DNA of 64,000 bases. Origin: UMGS2069 sp900557585 (lineage in GTDB: Bacteria > Bacillota > Clostridia > Christensenellales > UBA1242). This document shows, piece by piece, positions 20,086 through 30,129 of the stretch. The stretch's first letter is position 1. Every line of letters starts with the position of its first letter. A program made the position numbers and the translations under genes. Under the pieces are notes generated by a model that had not been told where the DNA came from, searched no databases, and saw nothing but the letters and a program-made list of their open reading frames with translations. The stretch is from NCBI GenBank assembly GCA_902476355.1, contig CABSCS010000003.1, positions 1 through 64,000 of the forward strand, written 5' to 3'.

Positions 20086-23000
20086 TCAGCTTCTATTTGT
20101 TGGGTCTGTTGGATTGTTTTTTCCTTCAAGTCCTTTGATTTTATATTTGCTTTGACGACGCATGTCTTGCATTACTCGGTTGATTGAAGTGAAGCTCTTC
20201 ATTGCCTTTCTTGCTTGCTCTTCGGTTTTGCGATTCATTGCTTTGAGCGACTCGATTTGTTTTGCTTGTTGATCGAGTTTTGTTTGAAGAGTTTTAACTC
20301 TTGTGTCGTCGATCTTCACTCCGCCCGCTTCAAGTGCTTTGATTCGTTTTTCAAGGCTTGCATTTTCTTCTTGCAATTTCTTTTGCATCTTCATGTTCTT
20401 GTCAAACGCAGATGAGCCAGATTTTGCAATGTCTCTCATTCCTTGGCTCTTCATGAACTTGTTCCATTCGTCTTTATATTGGTTTCTGATTGCAGTTCCA
20501 ACTGCTCTTTCAGAAGCCGCTTTAATGTCTTCACGAATGTTTACTGAATTGTTCATTTGTTTTTGAGAATCAACTGAACGAATCTTTTTAAGTCTTTGGT
20601 TGATAAGTTTTTCTTGCGTTTTAAGTTCGTCAAGTTCACTTTGTTTTCCACCAGTGCGAAGTTTTCTTGCAATTTCTTCGGCTTTTGCTTGTGATGCTTT
20701 TTCAAGTTGAGATTCAATTTCAGAGCGAATCTTCTTTGCATCATCAGTTGTTCTGATCTTCGTAATATCTCCGGCATATCCGCTTTGTGCAAGCGCTTTG
20801 CGAACCTTGTTGATATAGTCTCTTTGGCTGGTTTCGTCAAGAGCAGTTTTTCTTGCTTCTTCTCTTCCAACCTTTTCTGCAACTTTTTGTGCAGTTTGAG
20901 CGTCGTTATATTCAACCTTTGCCTTTCTTTCTGCAATCTTTTCGTCAGATGCAAGGAATTCTCTTGCAGCAGCCGCGCCTTTTGCAGGTTTAACCTTTAC
21001 AGGTTTTGGTTCTTTTGGAGCCTTTGGTTCTTTAAATTTCTCTTGAACAACTTTAATATCTTTGTCTTTTGCTCTCTTGAAGCGAACTGGGTCACTCTTG
21101 ATTCGGTCAATTGTTTGGTTGATTCCATTGATCTTTTCAATGTATGCAGCCTCTTGATCTGATTCAAGACGTCCACTTGTTGCAGCATCATTAAGTTCTG
21201 AAACAAGACGTTTCTTTTCTGCATTCACTCTTGCAAGTGTTGCATTTTGAAGTCTTCTTCCGCTTGCAAGGAAGTTTTGTTCGTTTGCAATGTCATATTT
21301 GTGAACTGTTGAAGCAAATGAGTTCTTCGCTTTTGCAATTCCGTCTTTTGCAGCAAGATATCCAGTTTGCATCTTATTGATTTCATCAATGTGCTCACTC
21401 ATAAATTTAACTGCATCTGGTTCTGAGATTGCGCCAGTGTATTTAGAAGGATCACTTCTCTTCATAAGTTCTTTTGCTGTCGCAAGTTTGTCAAACTCTC
21501 CATCACTATTGAGTTTTCCACCATTCTTGTCAAGAGCAATTCTTTCAGCACGAAGTTTTGCTTCGGCAGCAGTTATTGATGCAAGTTTAGATTGAAGTGT
21601 CTTTCTTTGCTTGTCGGTATAGGTGTGATCTTCGTGGTTAACATCAAGACCTTGATCTTTGAGTGCAGACCAGTCAATGTTCATCTTTTGACGGTTTTCT
21701 TTAACACTTCTGTCAATTTCTTTTGCAATTCGTTTTGCTTCTGCATCTTTTGTTGCAAGTTTTCTTGCGTCTTGCCACTTAGACTTGGTTACCCTTGCAC
21801 CATTCTTCAATTCTCTTGCGAATGCGTGTGCAAGTCCGCCTCGTTCATTTTGAACTTGTGCAGAGTATGCATCAAATCTTCTTTGTGCTTGTGAAAGTTC
21901 AGATTCAAGTTCAGCCTTTCTTTCGGCTTTATATTGTTCTTTGTTTGCAAGTTTAGAATATTGAGTTTCCATCTTATCAAGGGCTTGTGCTCTATATTCC
22001 ATTTCCTTCTTAACAGCCTCGGCATCGTTCACATCAAGTTTGCTCATGTAGTTCTTTGCTGTTGCTTCTCGGTCAACCTTGCCGTTTTTGATAACAACTT
22101 TGTTCTTTTCGGTGAAGTCTTTGAGTTCTTCTTGATATGTCTTTTCCATATCTTTAAGTTTCTCGCTAGCCTCTTTGCCTTTGCGTTCCCACTTGTCCAT
22201 CTTAGCGCGATAGCGGTCTTCTTCTTTATCAGTCATCTTGTGGCTAAACATTGCTCTTGGCATTGCAAGAAGTGCTTTTTTGAGAGGAGCCTCATAGATT
22301 CCTGCTTCTTTCATTGCAATCTTGGTTTGTTGTTTTGCAATCTTCTTGTCAAGAACATCATCTTTAAATTCAACTCTTGCGGTTGCTTGTTTTACATATT
22401 GGTCGGTTGTAAGCATCTTTCTTGCTTCTGAAAGTTGACGTCTTGAAAGGTCTTTAACCTCGGAAACATCAGTTCCTTTCTTCTTGTTATAAAGGTTCAA
22501 TGCTTGAACGTCTTTCCACTCAGAGATTGCCTTTTCAACAAGTTTTTGATCGTCACTTGCCTTTCCAGTAAGTTTTGTATTTCCTTGTTTGCTGTTCCAA
22601 AGTTTGATTGCCTCTTCTTTTACAACTTTCTTGTTGCTTTCGAAGATTGTTTCTGAAACATCTTTGCCTTTGTTGAATTGTTCATATGCTTTTTGACGTT
22701 GAAGAATTCCAAGTTTCATGTCTGCATTGCCTTCGGCTTGTTCACGGATTCTTTCTTCACGTTGTTCAAGAAGTTTATCAAGTTTTTGACGATCTTTATC
22801 TATGCCACGTTCTTTTCCGCTTGTTGCAAGTCCATATGACTTGTCAATTCTTCCACCAGCAATATCTGCATAGTTTCTTGAAGCCTCAGATGAAAGTTTA
22901 GCCGCTTCGGCATAAAGTTTTGCTCTTTCTGCTGAAATTGAAGCGCCACCATCTGATGGGTTTTCAACATCTTTTGCAACGTCTGCTGTTTGAGCGTGTT

Positions 23001-26000
23001 CAACGTCGCCTTTATCTTTCTCGCCTTGTGCTTCTTCGGTCTGCTCTTCAACCTTTTCTTCAACTGTTTGTCCAACAATTTCTTCGGTCTTTTCTTGAAC
23101 TGTTGATTCAGCAGTTGCTTGTGCTTCTTGTGTTGCTTGTGCGGCAACATCCGCTTTAAGTCCGTCAACAAGTCCAGAAACTTCATTTCTATATGCTGTG
23201 CGTTCTTGAATTGTCTTCTCTAAGCCACGTTCCTCTTCGGTAGTGTCTTCATACATCTTGTTATAATCACGAATTTCCTCAGCAAGTCGTCTTGCTTCTT
23301 CACCATGAACATCTTTAAGTTCACGTTCGTCTCTTGGAACAAACTTACCGGTCTTCTCGTTATAGCCATAATATGAACCTTCATTCTTGAAGAGATCAGA
23401 TTTTGCTTCTCTGAGACCTTTGAGTTCATCTTTATAAGATTGAATTTCGTTTTCAACTTCTTGAAGTTCTTGTTGCCACATTCCAATTTCTTTTTCACCA
23501 GAAGCATTTCTCATTTCTTCCGAAGTTGGAAGTTCATTTCCAGAAGCATCAACAGGTCTTTGAGTTTCACCAGTCTTATCAGCCTCTGCGTTTTGATCTG
23601 CGCCTTGGTCTTTCTCTATTGTGGTATCTTTCTTGTCTTCGCCACCAACAAGTTCACCAGCACGTTTAGCATAGTCAACAGAGCCTTTATTGTTGATGTT
23701 AACATCAATTTCAGGTTTCTTTTCATCACCCTCAGACTCTTCGCCTTCTTGTTTTTCTTCGCTTGCAGGTTCTTCTGCTTTTTCTTGAGGAGCCTCTGCA
23801 TTTTCGTCTGCTTCTTGACCCTCTTCTTTGTTAAGTGCATCACCAACTGCGTTTTCAATTTCTTCATGAACGCCATCTTTAATGCCATCTTCAAAGTTTC
23901 TTGCTTGTTCGTCTGAAACAGTTTCGTTGTTTGCGTTTGCTTCTCCGCTTTGACCTGTAATGTTGGTTTGAATTGTTTCGCCGTTTTCTGGAGTTTTTGG
24001 AGTTTCTTGTTTTTGTTCAGCAGGTGCATTTTGATTTGCAGCATTTGTTGCTTCTTCTGCTTCCTGCATCTTTCTGTCTGCATCGCGACGTGCTCTTGCT
24101 TCTGCTTCTTCTTTTGCAATTTGTTCAGAAGATTTCTTGTCTTTAGGTTTCATGTGACTCTTGATTTCGTCATAAACCGCAGAGCCAGGAATAAAGTTCT
24201 TCAAATCGCCGTTAAAGAATCCACCAGAGCGTTTGCCATCTTTTCTTTCACCAAGTGCAAAGTCAAGCGCTTTTTCACCAGAAACAGTCTTTTGAACGTC
24301 TTTCGACATATCTTTAACATTTTTCTTAACATCCGAACCAGTTTTAACAACATCTTCGGCTCCGCCACCAATAAATTGAGCAATTGTTGCTGGAAGAGTT
24401 TGAATCATTGTCAAAGCAACAAGTGTAAAGAGAACTTCACAAATGCTGTTGATAAATCCTGGGGTCATGCCCGCAAGAATGTTTCCTTCTGAAATTGTTG
24501 CCATGTCATCGGCAGTAAACAAATGTGAAATGCTTCGAATTGCTGGGCAAAGGATAAAGAATATATTCAGTCCAAGCATAACGCCATAGGCACCAAATAC
24601 CTTTTTGATAAGATTTTCTTTCCATTTTTTGAACTGCGACCCACCATCAAGAGGCATCATCGAAGCAATGCCCGGCAAAATGATGAAATATAATGTGATA
24701 TCAAAGATTCTTTGAATGAGACCCCAAACTGCCTTTCCAAGAATGCTGAGCATTAAACATGCTGCGAACACCAAAATCAAGAAGTTGATTTTAAGTGGAA
24801 TATAATAAATTTTAAGTTCAAGTGAAGGTGCATTTCTGTTGAAGAAGTTATAGTCCAAACGAAGCGCTGCCCCACGAATTTGGAATGCACTTGTTCTTTG
24901 CTGTGTTGCGCTGAAACCTTCCCATAAACAAATATTAAATCTTGTCGTGTCGTTTGAACCTGTAAGAAATTTGATATTGATTTGGAAGTCAACATAAAAT
25001 TTATTTGCATCTACATATTCACGCTTAAATTGGATTGTTGCAGTTGCTGAAAGGTGTTTGTCAACAACAGCAGATACACTGCCACCATCATAATCAGGAA
25101 GTTGAGATAAGTCATATCTTCTGTAAACCGAGCGATATGAATCTGTAATGCCATTTTCTTTATCAACAGAATTTGCCTGTCCATAGGTATAGAAAATTGC
25201 AAAAAGTGATTTTTCAGAATCGTCATTATTGACTGTAATTTGCCAAATATATTTTCCGTCATTTTCAGACTCAAATTTGCAGAAAATCGAATCTTCACTT
25301 ACATATGAAGTCTTGCTTGCAAGAACATTCATTGTTGTAAATGTTTGTTGGTTTACAGGGTTATATTGCATCTTGGTGCCATTATATTTGAAGGCAAACA
25401 TATTATAATAGGATAAAGAAACCTTATAAACATTTGTTGTGGTTGGCGTGTAAATTTCAACGCCATTTACAACATTATAAACAAAACTAAATTGATAGTT
25501 GATTCCTTCAACATAGATTGTATAAGTGTGGATTTGTTGTCCATCAACTTCTTTGGTTTCAACCAAATTCATGTCATATGGACGAGCGGTGTAAATGCTT
25601 CCAGTTCCCGCACCAGCACCAGAAGTTCTCAAAGTGTTTCCATCAATTTTGAATGAATAGTTTTGGTTTGTAAGACAACTTACAGAATAATCTTCGGTGT
25701 TAAAGCGAACACGATAAACATTGCCCGAAGACTCGTAATAATAAAGCACATCAGAACCAACAGTTTGTCTTGTTCCGCGGATTTCTTGGCTTTCGTTGAA
25801 TTTGAAAATTGCATGTTCATAATCTCTGTGAAGTTCAAGAACTTTTGCCGTTGAATATGAATATGAAGATCTTGAATAGGTATAGTCTGTCAAAACATTT
25901 GCGTCTATTGAGTTAAGGCTTGTAACATTATCATTATAGGTGAATGATGACGAGTTCATTGAAAGAGTGTTTTCGGTTGAAACAAGATTTACAATTGTTC

Positions 26001-28353
26001 CAACAACTTGCTCCCCACTTGACACAAGCGAACCAATGCCATAGGTTGCCATAAGTTTGTTGTCTGCATATGTAAATGAAGACCTCATTCCTGTTGTATT
26101 GTTCGTTTTAACCTCAAAGAAGTTTCCACTTGCTCTGTAATATTCAGCAACAACATAATAGATATTAACAGTGTTTTTCGATGTGTATGTTACAAATGCG
26201 AAAAGTGGCAAATCGTAAAGTTTTGTTGTTTCATCGGCAGAACCATCACGGAAATCTGCATTTTCAACAGTCTTTTTTAATGTTACGTTAGATCTGAACA
26301 CAACTGCTCTTTCTGAACCAATTTCTTGTTCATATGAAGGATAGCCCTCCCATGTCACTCCTGAAATATAGCGAGTTGCATTGTTCTCGTCGGAATATGA
26401 GAATGAATTTGGAAGTGATGCAGCAATTGCAGAATAGTTGCTTGAAAGATCTGCATAGTTTTCAATGCTGACAACTGATTGTTTTTTGGTTTTTACAAGA
26501 CCACCTTCAAACATTGTATAACTTGAATCATAACCCCTGTCTGAAAGCATTGATGATGGGTTCACTGGGGTTGCAGTAACCTTTTTTGCAGTTGCATCAA
26601 AGAACTTTGAAGTTGTTGTTGAAGTTGAACCTTCTTCAATATCCTTGTTCCAGTCAATGTCAATTTCGGTTGGATAGCCATATTGATTGTCGAAAGTTGA
26701 TTCCAAAATTCCACGAGCAACAATCAAACCATTATAATTTGAATCAAGATTTTCACTTGCAAATGTATGGTCATGACCATAGTCGTCGGTGAAAGTTTTT
26801 CCGTTTATAAGTGGAATAAATTTGTTAGTTGCTGCGCTGTAATATGCAACAATATAGATAACGCCGTCAGATTCAGCAGTTTTTGATGAGGTGTTGTCAA
26901 CATCATAAACAACAAAACCTGAATTTTTATAGTTCACAACAAAAGAGTTGATATATGAAATTGTTCCAGAGCCTGAACCAAGGTTTGAAGAAATATATCT
27001 GCTGTCAACATATCCCCCTTCGGTTGCATTTCCATAGGTCCAGTCAATATTTTTACTGCTTGCATTTACATATGCAATTTCAGCAACATCGCTGATTGCA
27101 AAGTCGATAACATCTGCCATAACAAGAAATTCATCTTGAAGAGCAACAAGACCATTTTTTCCACCATCATGCATTGCACCCCAAACTTGATTATTTGTGT
27201 ATTTTTTAGCAGATGCATAATTATGACGGCTGTCTGCCGTGAAGCCAACAACTGTTGCATCAAGAGTGTTTTCAAATGATGCTTTGTGACGATAGTAAAT
27301 GCTGTTAAATTTCCAAGTGTTATATGCAGCGGTGTTAAGTGCAGAATCTTTTTTATAGGTGCTGAGCGCTGCTTTAATGATATTGTTGCTTGGGCTTACT
27401 TTTTCAGTCTGGAAAGTTGTGTAATCTGCAAGGGTAGCGCCCATTATCTTTGTGAAATATTCCTCATAGAAGCGGTAACCTTGAACGCCATTGATTTCTT
27501 CGGTAAGTTCGTCCATTGAAACGTAATAAAGATACCAATCGCCTTTATACGAGAAAGCATAACCAGTGAACTTGTTGCTTTCGTTATAATCTTTTGGAAC
27601 TATTGGTTCAACTGATGTTGAAATTTTCTTTTCGCTTGTTCCAATTGTAACTGTAACAGAGTTTGTAACGGCATAACGAATGTTTTTTTCAGCATATTTT
27701 CGATAGCGGTTTGCGTCATATGCCGAAGATGCGAACACCTGACCACCAAGCGTTAGGCGATTGTTCACGTTCAGCGCATTGACAAGACCTGCCAAAACTG
27801 CGTTTGATGCCAAAATTCCCATTACAAGCATTACTGGAACCAAAATTACAAGGAAAATTGCTTTGAAGCATTTTTTCAAAACACCCATTGGGTTGTTGTT
27901 TGCTTTGTCATCAACCTCAGCAGCAACAGCATATTGGTTTTTGATGATTGCAATGATTGCGAAAATGATAAGAAGAACAACGAACAAGCCAAGCATATAT
28001 TTGAAAACACGTTGAACAGTTTTGTCATAAAGGAATTTGAAAATGATGTCAGATTCGCCAAGCGTTTCAAGTTTAACATTTCCCTTTTCCCAATAGTCAA
28101 TTCCAACAAGGTGTTTGCAGAAATATTGCAAGAAGTCAACAATGTTCAAAATCCAACGCACAATTGTGTAGATAAGTGTGAAAATTGCATTTCCGATTGC
28201 AACAAGCAAATTCCACCAGAACTCACCATTCACCAATTGAAAAACTGAACGGTTCTTGACATCTGGCATTCCAGAAGCAGCAGAATCTGAAAGCAGACTG
28301 CCCGGCTTTACTCCCGCTGAAATAAGACTGATAGCATTTGCAAATTTGAACAT
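20086..28353 (-). CDS. giant VirB6/TrbL-like membrane protein, copy A (2755 aa)
   Basis: Largest protein of the window and first gene of the main secretion operon. N-terminal hydrophobic segments lie within about residues 45-200, an extracytoplasmic region spans about 205-1185 (beta-rich in character: many Tyr, Ser, Thr, Val), and a second membrane bundle about 1188-1335 contains QRIFDITLYFIILPGI. The last roughly 1400 residues are a very charged, Lys/Glu/Ala/Gln-rich cytoplasmic tail with extended predicted coiled coil and no evident catalytic motif. Shared blocks with the other two giants: QVFASSAYDANRYRKYAE (about 203-220) and FLVMADVIDFAI. The tail could be a docking filament or scaffold at the cytoplasmic face. 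No frameshift is seen over 8.3 kb. Confidence 0.75.
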   Translation of the reverse strand: MFKFANAISLISAGVKPGSLLSDSAASGMPDVKNRSVFQLVNGEFWWNLLVAIGNAIFTLIYTIVRWILNIVDFLQYFCKHLVGIDYWEKGNVKLETLGESDIIFKFLYDKTVQRVFKYMLGLFVVLLIIFAIIAIIKNQYAVAAEVDDKANNNPMGVLKKCFKAIFLVILVPVMLVMGILASNAVLAGLVNALNVNNRLTLGGQVFASSAYDANRYRKYAEKNIRYAVTNSVTVTIGTSEKKISTSVEPIVPKDYNESNKFTGYAFSYKGDWYLYYVSMDELTEEINGVQGYRFYEEYFTKIMGATLADYTTFQTEKVSPSNNIIKAALSTYKKDSALNTAAYNTWKFNSIYYRHKASFENTLDATVVGFTADSRHNYASAKKYTNNQVWGAMHDGGKNGLVALQDEFLVMADVIDFAISDVAEIAYVNASSKNIDWTYGNATEGGYVDSRYISSNLGSGSGTISYINSFVVNYKNSGFVVYDVDNTSSKTAESDGVIYIVAYYSAATNKFIPLINGKTFTDDYGHDHTFASENLDSNYNGLIVARGILESTFDNQYGYPTEIDIDWNKDIEEGSTSTTTSKFFDATAKKVTATPVNPSSMLSDRGYDSSYTMFEGGLVKTKKQSVVSIENYADLSSNYSAIAASLPNSFSYSDENNATRYISGVTWEGYPSYEQEIGSERAVVFRSNVTLKKTVENADFRDGSADETTKLYDLPLFAFVTYTSKNTVNIYYVVAEYYRASGNFFEVKTNNTTGMRSSFTYADNKLMATYGIGSLVSSGEQVVGTIVNLVSTENTLSMNSSSFTYNDNVTSLNSIDANVLTDYTYSRSSYSYSTAKVLELHRDYEHAIFKFNESQEIRGTRQTVGSDVLYYYESSGNVYRVRFNTEDYSVSCLTNQNYSFKIDGNTLRTSGAGAGTGSIYTARPYDMNLVETKEVDGQQIHTYTIYVEGINYQFSFVYNVVNGVEIYTPTTTNVYKVSLSYYNMFAFKYNGTKMQYNPVNQQTFTTMNVLASKTSYVSEDSIFCKFESENDGKYIWQITVNNDDSEKSLFAIFYTYGQANSVDKENGITDSYRSVYRRYDLSQLPDYDGGSVSAVVDKHLSATATIQFKREYVDANKFYVDFQINIKFLTGSNDTTRFNICLWEGFSATQQRTSAFQIRGAALRLDYNFFNRNAPSLELKIYYIPLKINFLILVFAACLMLSILGKAVWGLIQRIFDITLYFIILPGIASMMPLDGGSQFKKWKENLIKKVFGAYGVMLGLNIFFILCPAIRSISHLFTADDMATISEGNILAGMTPGFINSICEVLFTLVALTMIQTLPATIAQFIGGGAEDVVKTGSDVKKNVKDMSKDVQKTVSGEKALDFALGERKDGKRSGGFFNGDLKNFIPGSAVYDEIKSHMKPKDKKSSEQIAKEEAEARARRDADRKMQEAEEATNAANQNAPAEQKQETPKTPENGETIQTNITGQSGEANANNETVSDEQARNFEDGIKDGVHEEIENAVGDALNKEEGQEADENAEAPQEKAEEPASEEKQEGEESEGDEKKPEIDVNINNKGSVDYAKRAGELVGGEDKKDTTIEKDQGADQNAEADKTGETQRPVDASGNELPTSEEMRNASGEKEIGMWQQELQEVENEIQSYKDELKGLREAKSDLFKNEGSYYGYNEKTGKFVPRDERELKDVHGEEARRLAEEIRDYNKMYEDTTEEERGLEKTIQERTAYRNEVSGLVDGLKADVAAQATQEAQATAESTVQEKTEEIVGQTVEEKVEEQTEEAQGEKDKGDVEHAQTADVAKDVENPSDGGASISAERAKLYAEAAKLSSEASRNYADIAGGRIDKSYGLATSGKERGIDKDRQKLDKLLEQREERIREQAEGNADMKLGILQRQKAYEQFNKGKDVSETIFESNKKVVKEEAIKLWNSKQGNTKLTGKASDDQKLVEKAISEWKDVQALNLYNKKKGTDVSEVKDLSRRQLSEARKMLTTDQYVKQATARVEFKDDVLDKKIAKQQTKIAMKEAGIYEAPLKKALLAMPRAMFSHKMTDKEEDRYRAKMDKWERKGKEASEKLKDMEKTYQEELKDFTEKNKVVIKNGKVDREATAKNYMSKLDVNDAEAVKKEMEYRAQALDKMETQYSKLANKEQYKAERKAELESELSQAQRRFDAYSAQVQNERGGLAHAFARELKNGARVTKSKWQDARKLATKDAEAKRIAKEIDRSVKENRQKMNIDWSALKDQGLDVNHEDHTYTDKQRKTLQSKLASITAAEAKLRAERIALDKNGGKLNSDGEFDKLATAKELMKRSDPSKYTGAISEPDAVKFMSEHIDEINKMQTGYLAAKDGIAKAKNSFASTVHKYDIANEQNFLASGRRLQNATLARVNAEKKRLVSELNDAATSGRLESDQEAAYIEKINGINQTIDRIKSDPVRFKRAKDKDIKVVQEKFKEPKAPKEPKPVKVKPAKGAAAAREFLASDEKIAERKAKVEYNDAQTAQKVAEKVGREEARKTALDETSQRDYINKVRKALAQSGYAGDITKIRTTDDAKKIRSEIESQLEKASQAKAEEIARKLRTGGKQSELDELKTQEKLINQRLKKIRSVDSQKQMNNSVNIREDIKAASERAVGTAIRNQYKDEWNKFMKSQGMRDIAKSGSSAFDKNMKMQKKLQEENASLEKRIKALEAGGVKIDDTRVKTLQTKLDQQAKQIESLKAMNRKTEEQARKAMKSFTSINRVMQDMRRQSKYKIKGLEGKNNPTDPTNRS

Positions 28354-28471
28354 TGTTTCTTCCTCACCTTTCGTTTTTTATGAGTTTATCCTAGTTTGAT
28401 TTTTGAAGCAAAAATTTATTTGTATTGCGACAAAAACGCGCACAATTCGAGCAATATATATATTTATACTT

Positions 28472-28501
28472 ATAATATACCACATACATTTTTATTATCA
28501 A
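28472..28501 (-). promoter_or_regulatory. candidate promoter of the giant-gene operon
   Basis: On the minus strand TTGATA (28496-28501) precedes TATATT (28474-28479) by 16 nt, or TATTAT (28472-28477) by 18 nt. A leader of about 110 nt would run to the ATG at 28353. Confidence 0.5.
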
Positions 28502-28530
28502 AACGATTTTCGAATTTTTTTGATTTTTTT

Positions 28531-28609
28531 TAAAATGTAAAAAGTGTTTTCAAAAAATCATAGCATTTTATCATAGATAAAATGAAATTTTAGCCACTTT
28601 ACATTTTAA
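28531..28609. repeat. nested inverted repeat upstream of the giant-gene operon
   Basis: The outer arms TTAAAATGTAAAaaGTG and its complement (CACTTTACATTTTAA) flank a perfect inner palindrome, ATTTTATC-ATA-GATAAAAT (28565-28583). The whole lies just upstream of the predicted operon promoter, where a regulator site or cruciform could sit. Confidence 0.6.
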
Positions 28610-29245
28610 CACTAAAAAATATTTGTCATGAAAATAAAAAAATGGTCAAAAAAATTGCCATTTCCCATTTTTTCTACTTAAAAAAATAAAACAATATAAA
28701 TCTGATTTTCAAAAAATATTTTTATTTTACAATAAAATGTAAACAATCAAGCAAATTAAAGCAAGAAAATACATTTAAAACAATTTTTCAGAAAAATAAA
28801 AACAAAAAAAATGAACAACTTTCCAAAATCAAAACACAACCATAATATAAGAAGAGATTTCGAATCTTCCCCTATCACCGAAAGGCGTTTATACCCCTAC
28901 ACATTTAAAAAAAGGTATATTAAAAAACGGAAATGATGTTCATTTTTTTTACAATTAAGATGATATATAAATCAAATTAAAACACAGCATCAACTTTCAC
29001 TTTGCATGTTTGAAAACGAGCAGTAGCAAGTCGATTTATACCTTGTCATTTTGAGCGGTTTCGTTTCAACGCAGAAGCAACAAAATATAGTCGAAAAATC
29101 TTAACGATTTTATGATATAAAGCCCAAAACATTGAGCCATTTATCATGCAAAAAACATTTCTGATAAATATCTTATTTTTTCCCCTAGCCTACTATAAGC
29201 AAAAAGCAATTTTAACGAAATTTAACAAAACCCAAAAATTTCTGC
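28610..29245. other. long AT-rich intergenic region without a gene
   Basis: No plausible coding frame is present. It holds two short hairpins around 28852-28890 (GAAGA...TCTTC with a TTCGAA centre, then CACCGAAAGGCG), and at 29043-29103 a decayed interspersed repeat with TTGTCATTTTGAGCG and TAGTCGAAAAATCTT ends. The repeat resembles the TTGTCATTTTGAGCG...AAATCT repeats scattered in many bacterial genomes. With the operon promoter region, this makes over 900 nt of non-coding DNA inside an otherwise tight locus. Confidence 0.6.
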
Positions 29246-29277
29246 ATAAAAAAAAGAGAGCCGAAGTTCTCTTTTTT
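29246..29277 (-). terminator. terminator after the pilin pair
   Basis: AAAAAGAGA/TTCTCTTTTT stem with a T-run on the minus strand, 10 nt past the pilin stop. It separates the pilins from the giant-gene operon. Confidence 0.8.
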
Positions 29278-29287
29278 CCGTTAGTGA

Positions 29288-29626
29288 TTAACTAAGACTA
29301 TCTTTAACATCTGGGAACAATTTCTTGATTGCACCTGAACTCAAAATAGCATATACAACCGAAGCGATAACAGCAGCAACAAGAACACCAATGATCATGT
29401 TGATAAGTTGTCCTTTTGCTTTATCTCTGTCTTCTGTTGTTTCAGCCTTTGCAAATTTGATTCCAAGAATGATACCATAGATGATACCAAACATAAGAAC
29501 AACTGCGATGATTACAGGCATAACAATGTTAACAACACTTTTGAAAGTGCCATAAGCAGTGTTAACAACTTCTGAAATTCCACCTGTACTACCAGATTCT
29601 GCTGCCAAAAGATTGATATAGTTCAT
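29288..29626 (-). CDS. VirB2-like small pilin (second of two)
   Basis: 112 aa from the ATG at 29626, chosen for its strong AAGGAGGAGAG site; the frame is open upstream but has no site there. After a short polar N-terminus (NYINLLAAESGSTGG) come two hydrophobic segments (about residues 30-60 and 80-105) separated by a short charged loop with KFAKAETTEDRDKAKGQLIN. This layout matches VirB2/TrbC-type pilins and the Mbov_0395-type pilin-like proteins of Gram-positive and mycoplasma transfer systems. A GAGCC/GGCTC hairpin (29650-29670) lies in the leader. It sits 165 nt after the first pilin and ends at a terminator. Confidence 0.8.
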   Translation of the reverse strand: MNYINLLAAESGSTGGISEVVNTAYGTFKSVVNIVMPVIIAVVLMFGIIYGIILGIKFAKAETTEDRDKAKGQLINMIIGVLVAAVIASVVYAILSSGAIKKLFPDVKDSLS

Positions 29627-29790
29627 GATCTCTCCTCCTTTATTTTCGGGAGCCACCCCACAGGAGGCTCTTTTTATGTTCATAGTGTAACACACTAAAA
29701 ACAATCAATGCAAACGATTTTTGAACATTTTTCGCATTTCTTATAAAATTTTTCACAAAATAGCAATTTTAATTCAATATAACACAAATA

Positions 29791-30102
29791 TTACGAGTTC
29801 ATCCATTCTGAAAGTGGACCACGAATTGCATATAAAATGATAATCAAAATCAAAACTGTGATAAAGCCAATCAAACCATTGATAAGTGCTTTTTGAAGTT
29901 TTGCTTTGTCCTCATTGCTTTCTGCTTTTGCAAACTTTACACCAAAAATTATTCCATACAAAATTGTGCAAATGAGCACAACACTAATTGCATATGGGCC
30001 AATTGTTGAAAGCGCTTGATAAATTGGGTCAAGAGAACTTTCTGCATCTGACTTTCCAAGAAGTCTGAAAACGTTTGAAAAACCATAAATCAAATTTGCC
30101 AT
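29791..30102 (-). CDS. VirB2-like small pilin (first of two)
   Basis: 103 aa with two hydrophobic segments (about residues 36-57 and 73-93) and the linking loop KFAKAESNEDKAKLQKALIN. This loop is almost the same as in the next gene (YGIIxGxKFAKAExxED), so the two are paralogues. As VirB2-like subunits they would polymerise as, or line, an extracellular conduit. It differs from the other at both ends, suggesting distinct roles rather than simple gene dosage. It is divergent from the coupling-protein gene, with promoters facing outward from the 168-nt gap between them. Confidence 0.8.
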   Translation of the reverse strand: MANLIYGFSNVFRLLGKSDAESSLDPIYQALSTIGPYAISVVLICTILYGIIFGVKFAKAESNEDKAKLQKALINGLIGFITVLILIIILYAIRGPLSEWMNS

Positions 30103-30129
30103 TTCTTTTCTCCAAGTTTTTATAGCAAC

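Noticed and set aside
20086..24340. Long opposite-strand frames within the tail of the 2755-aa gene
   Set aside because: They are mirror frames of Lys/Glu-rich codons, giving Cys/Phe-rich nonsense without ribosome sites.
29643..29675. Plus-strand terminator between the two pilin genes
   Set aside because: GAGCC/GGCTC plus T-run faces the plus strand, where no gene precedes it; treated as a leader hairpin of the downstream pilin.
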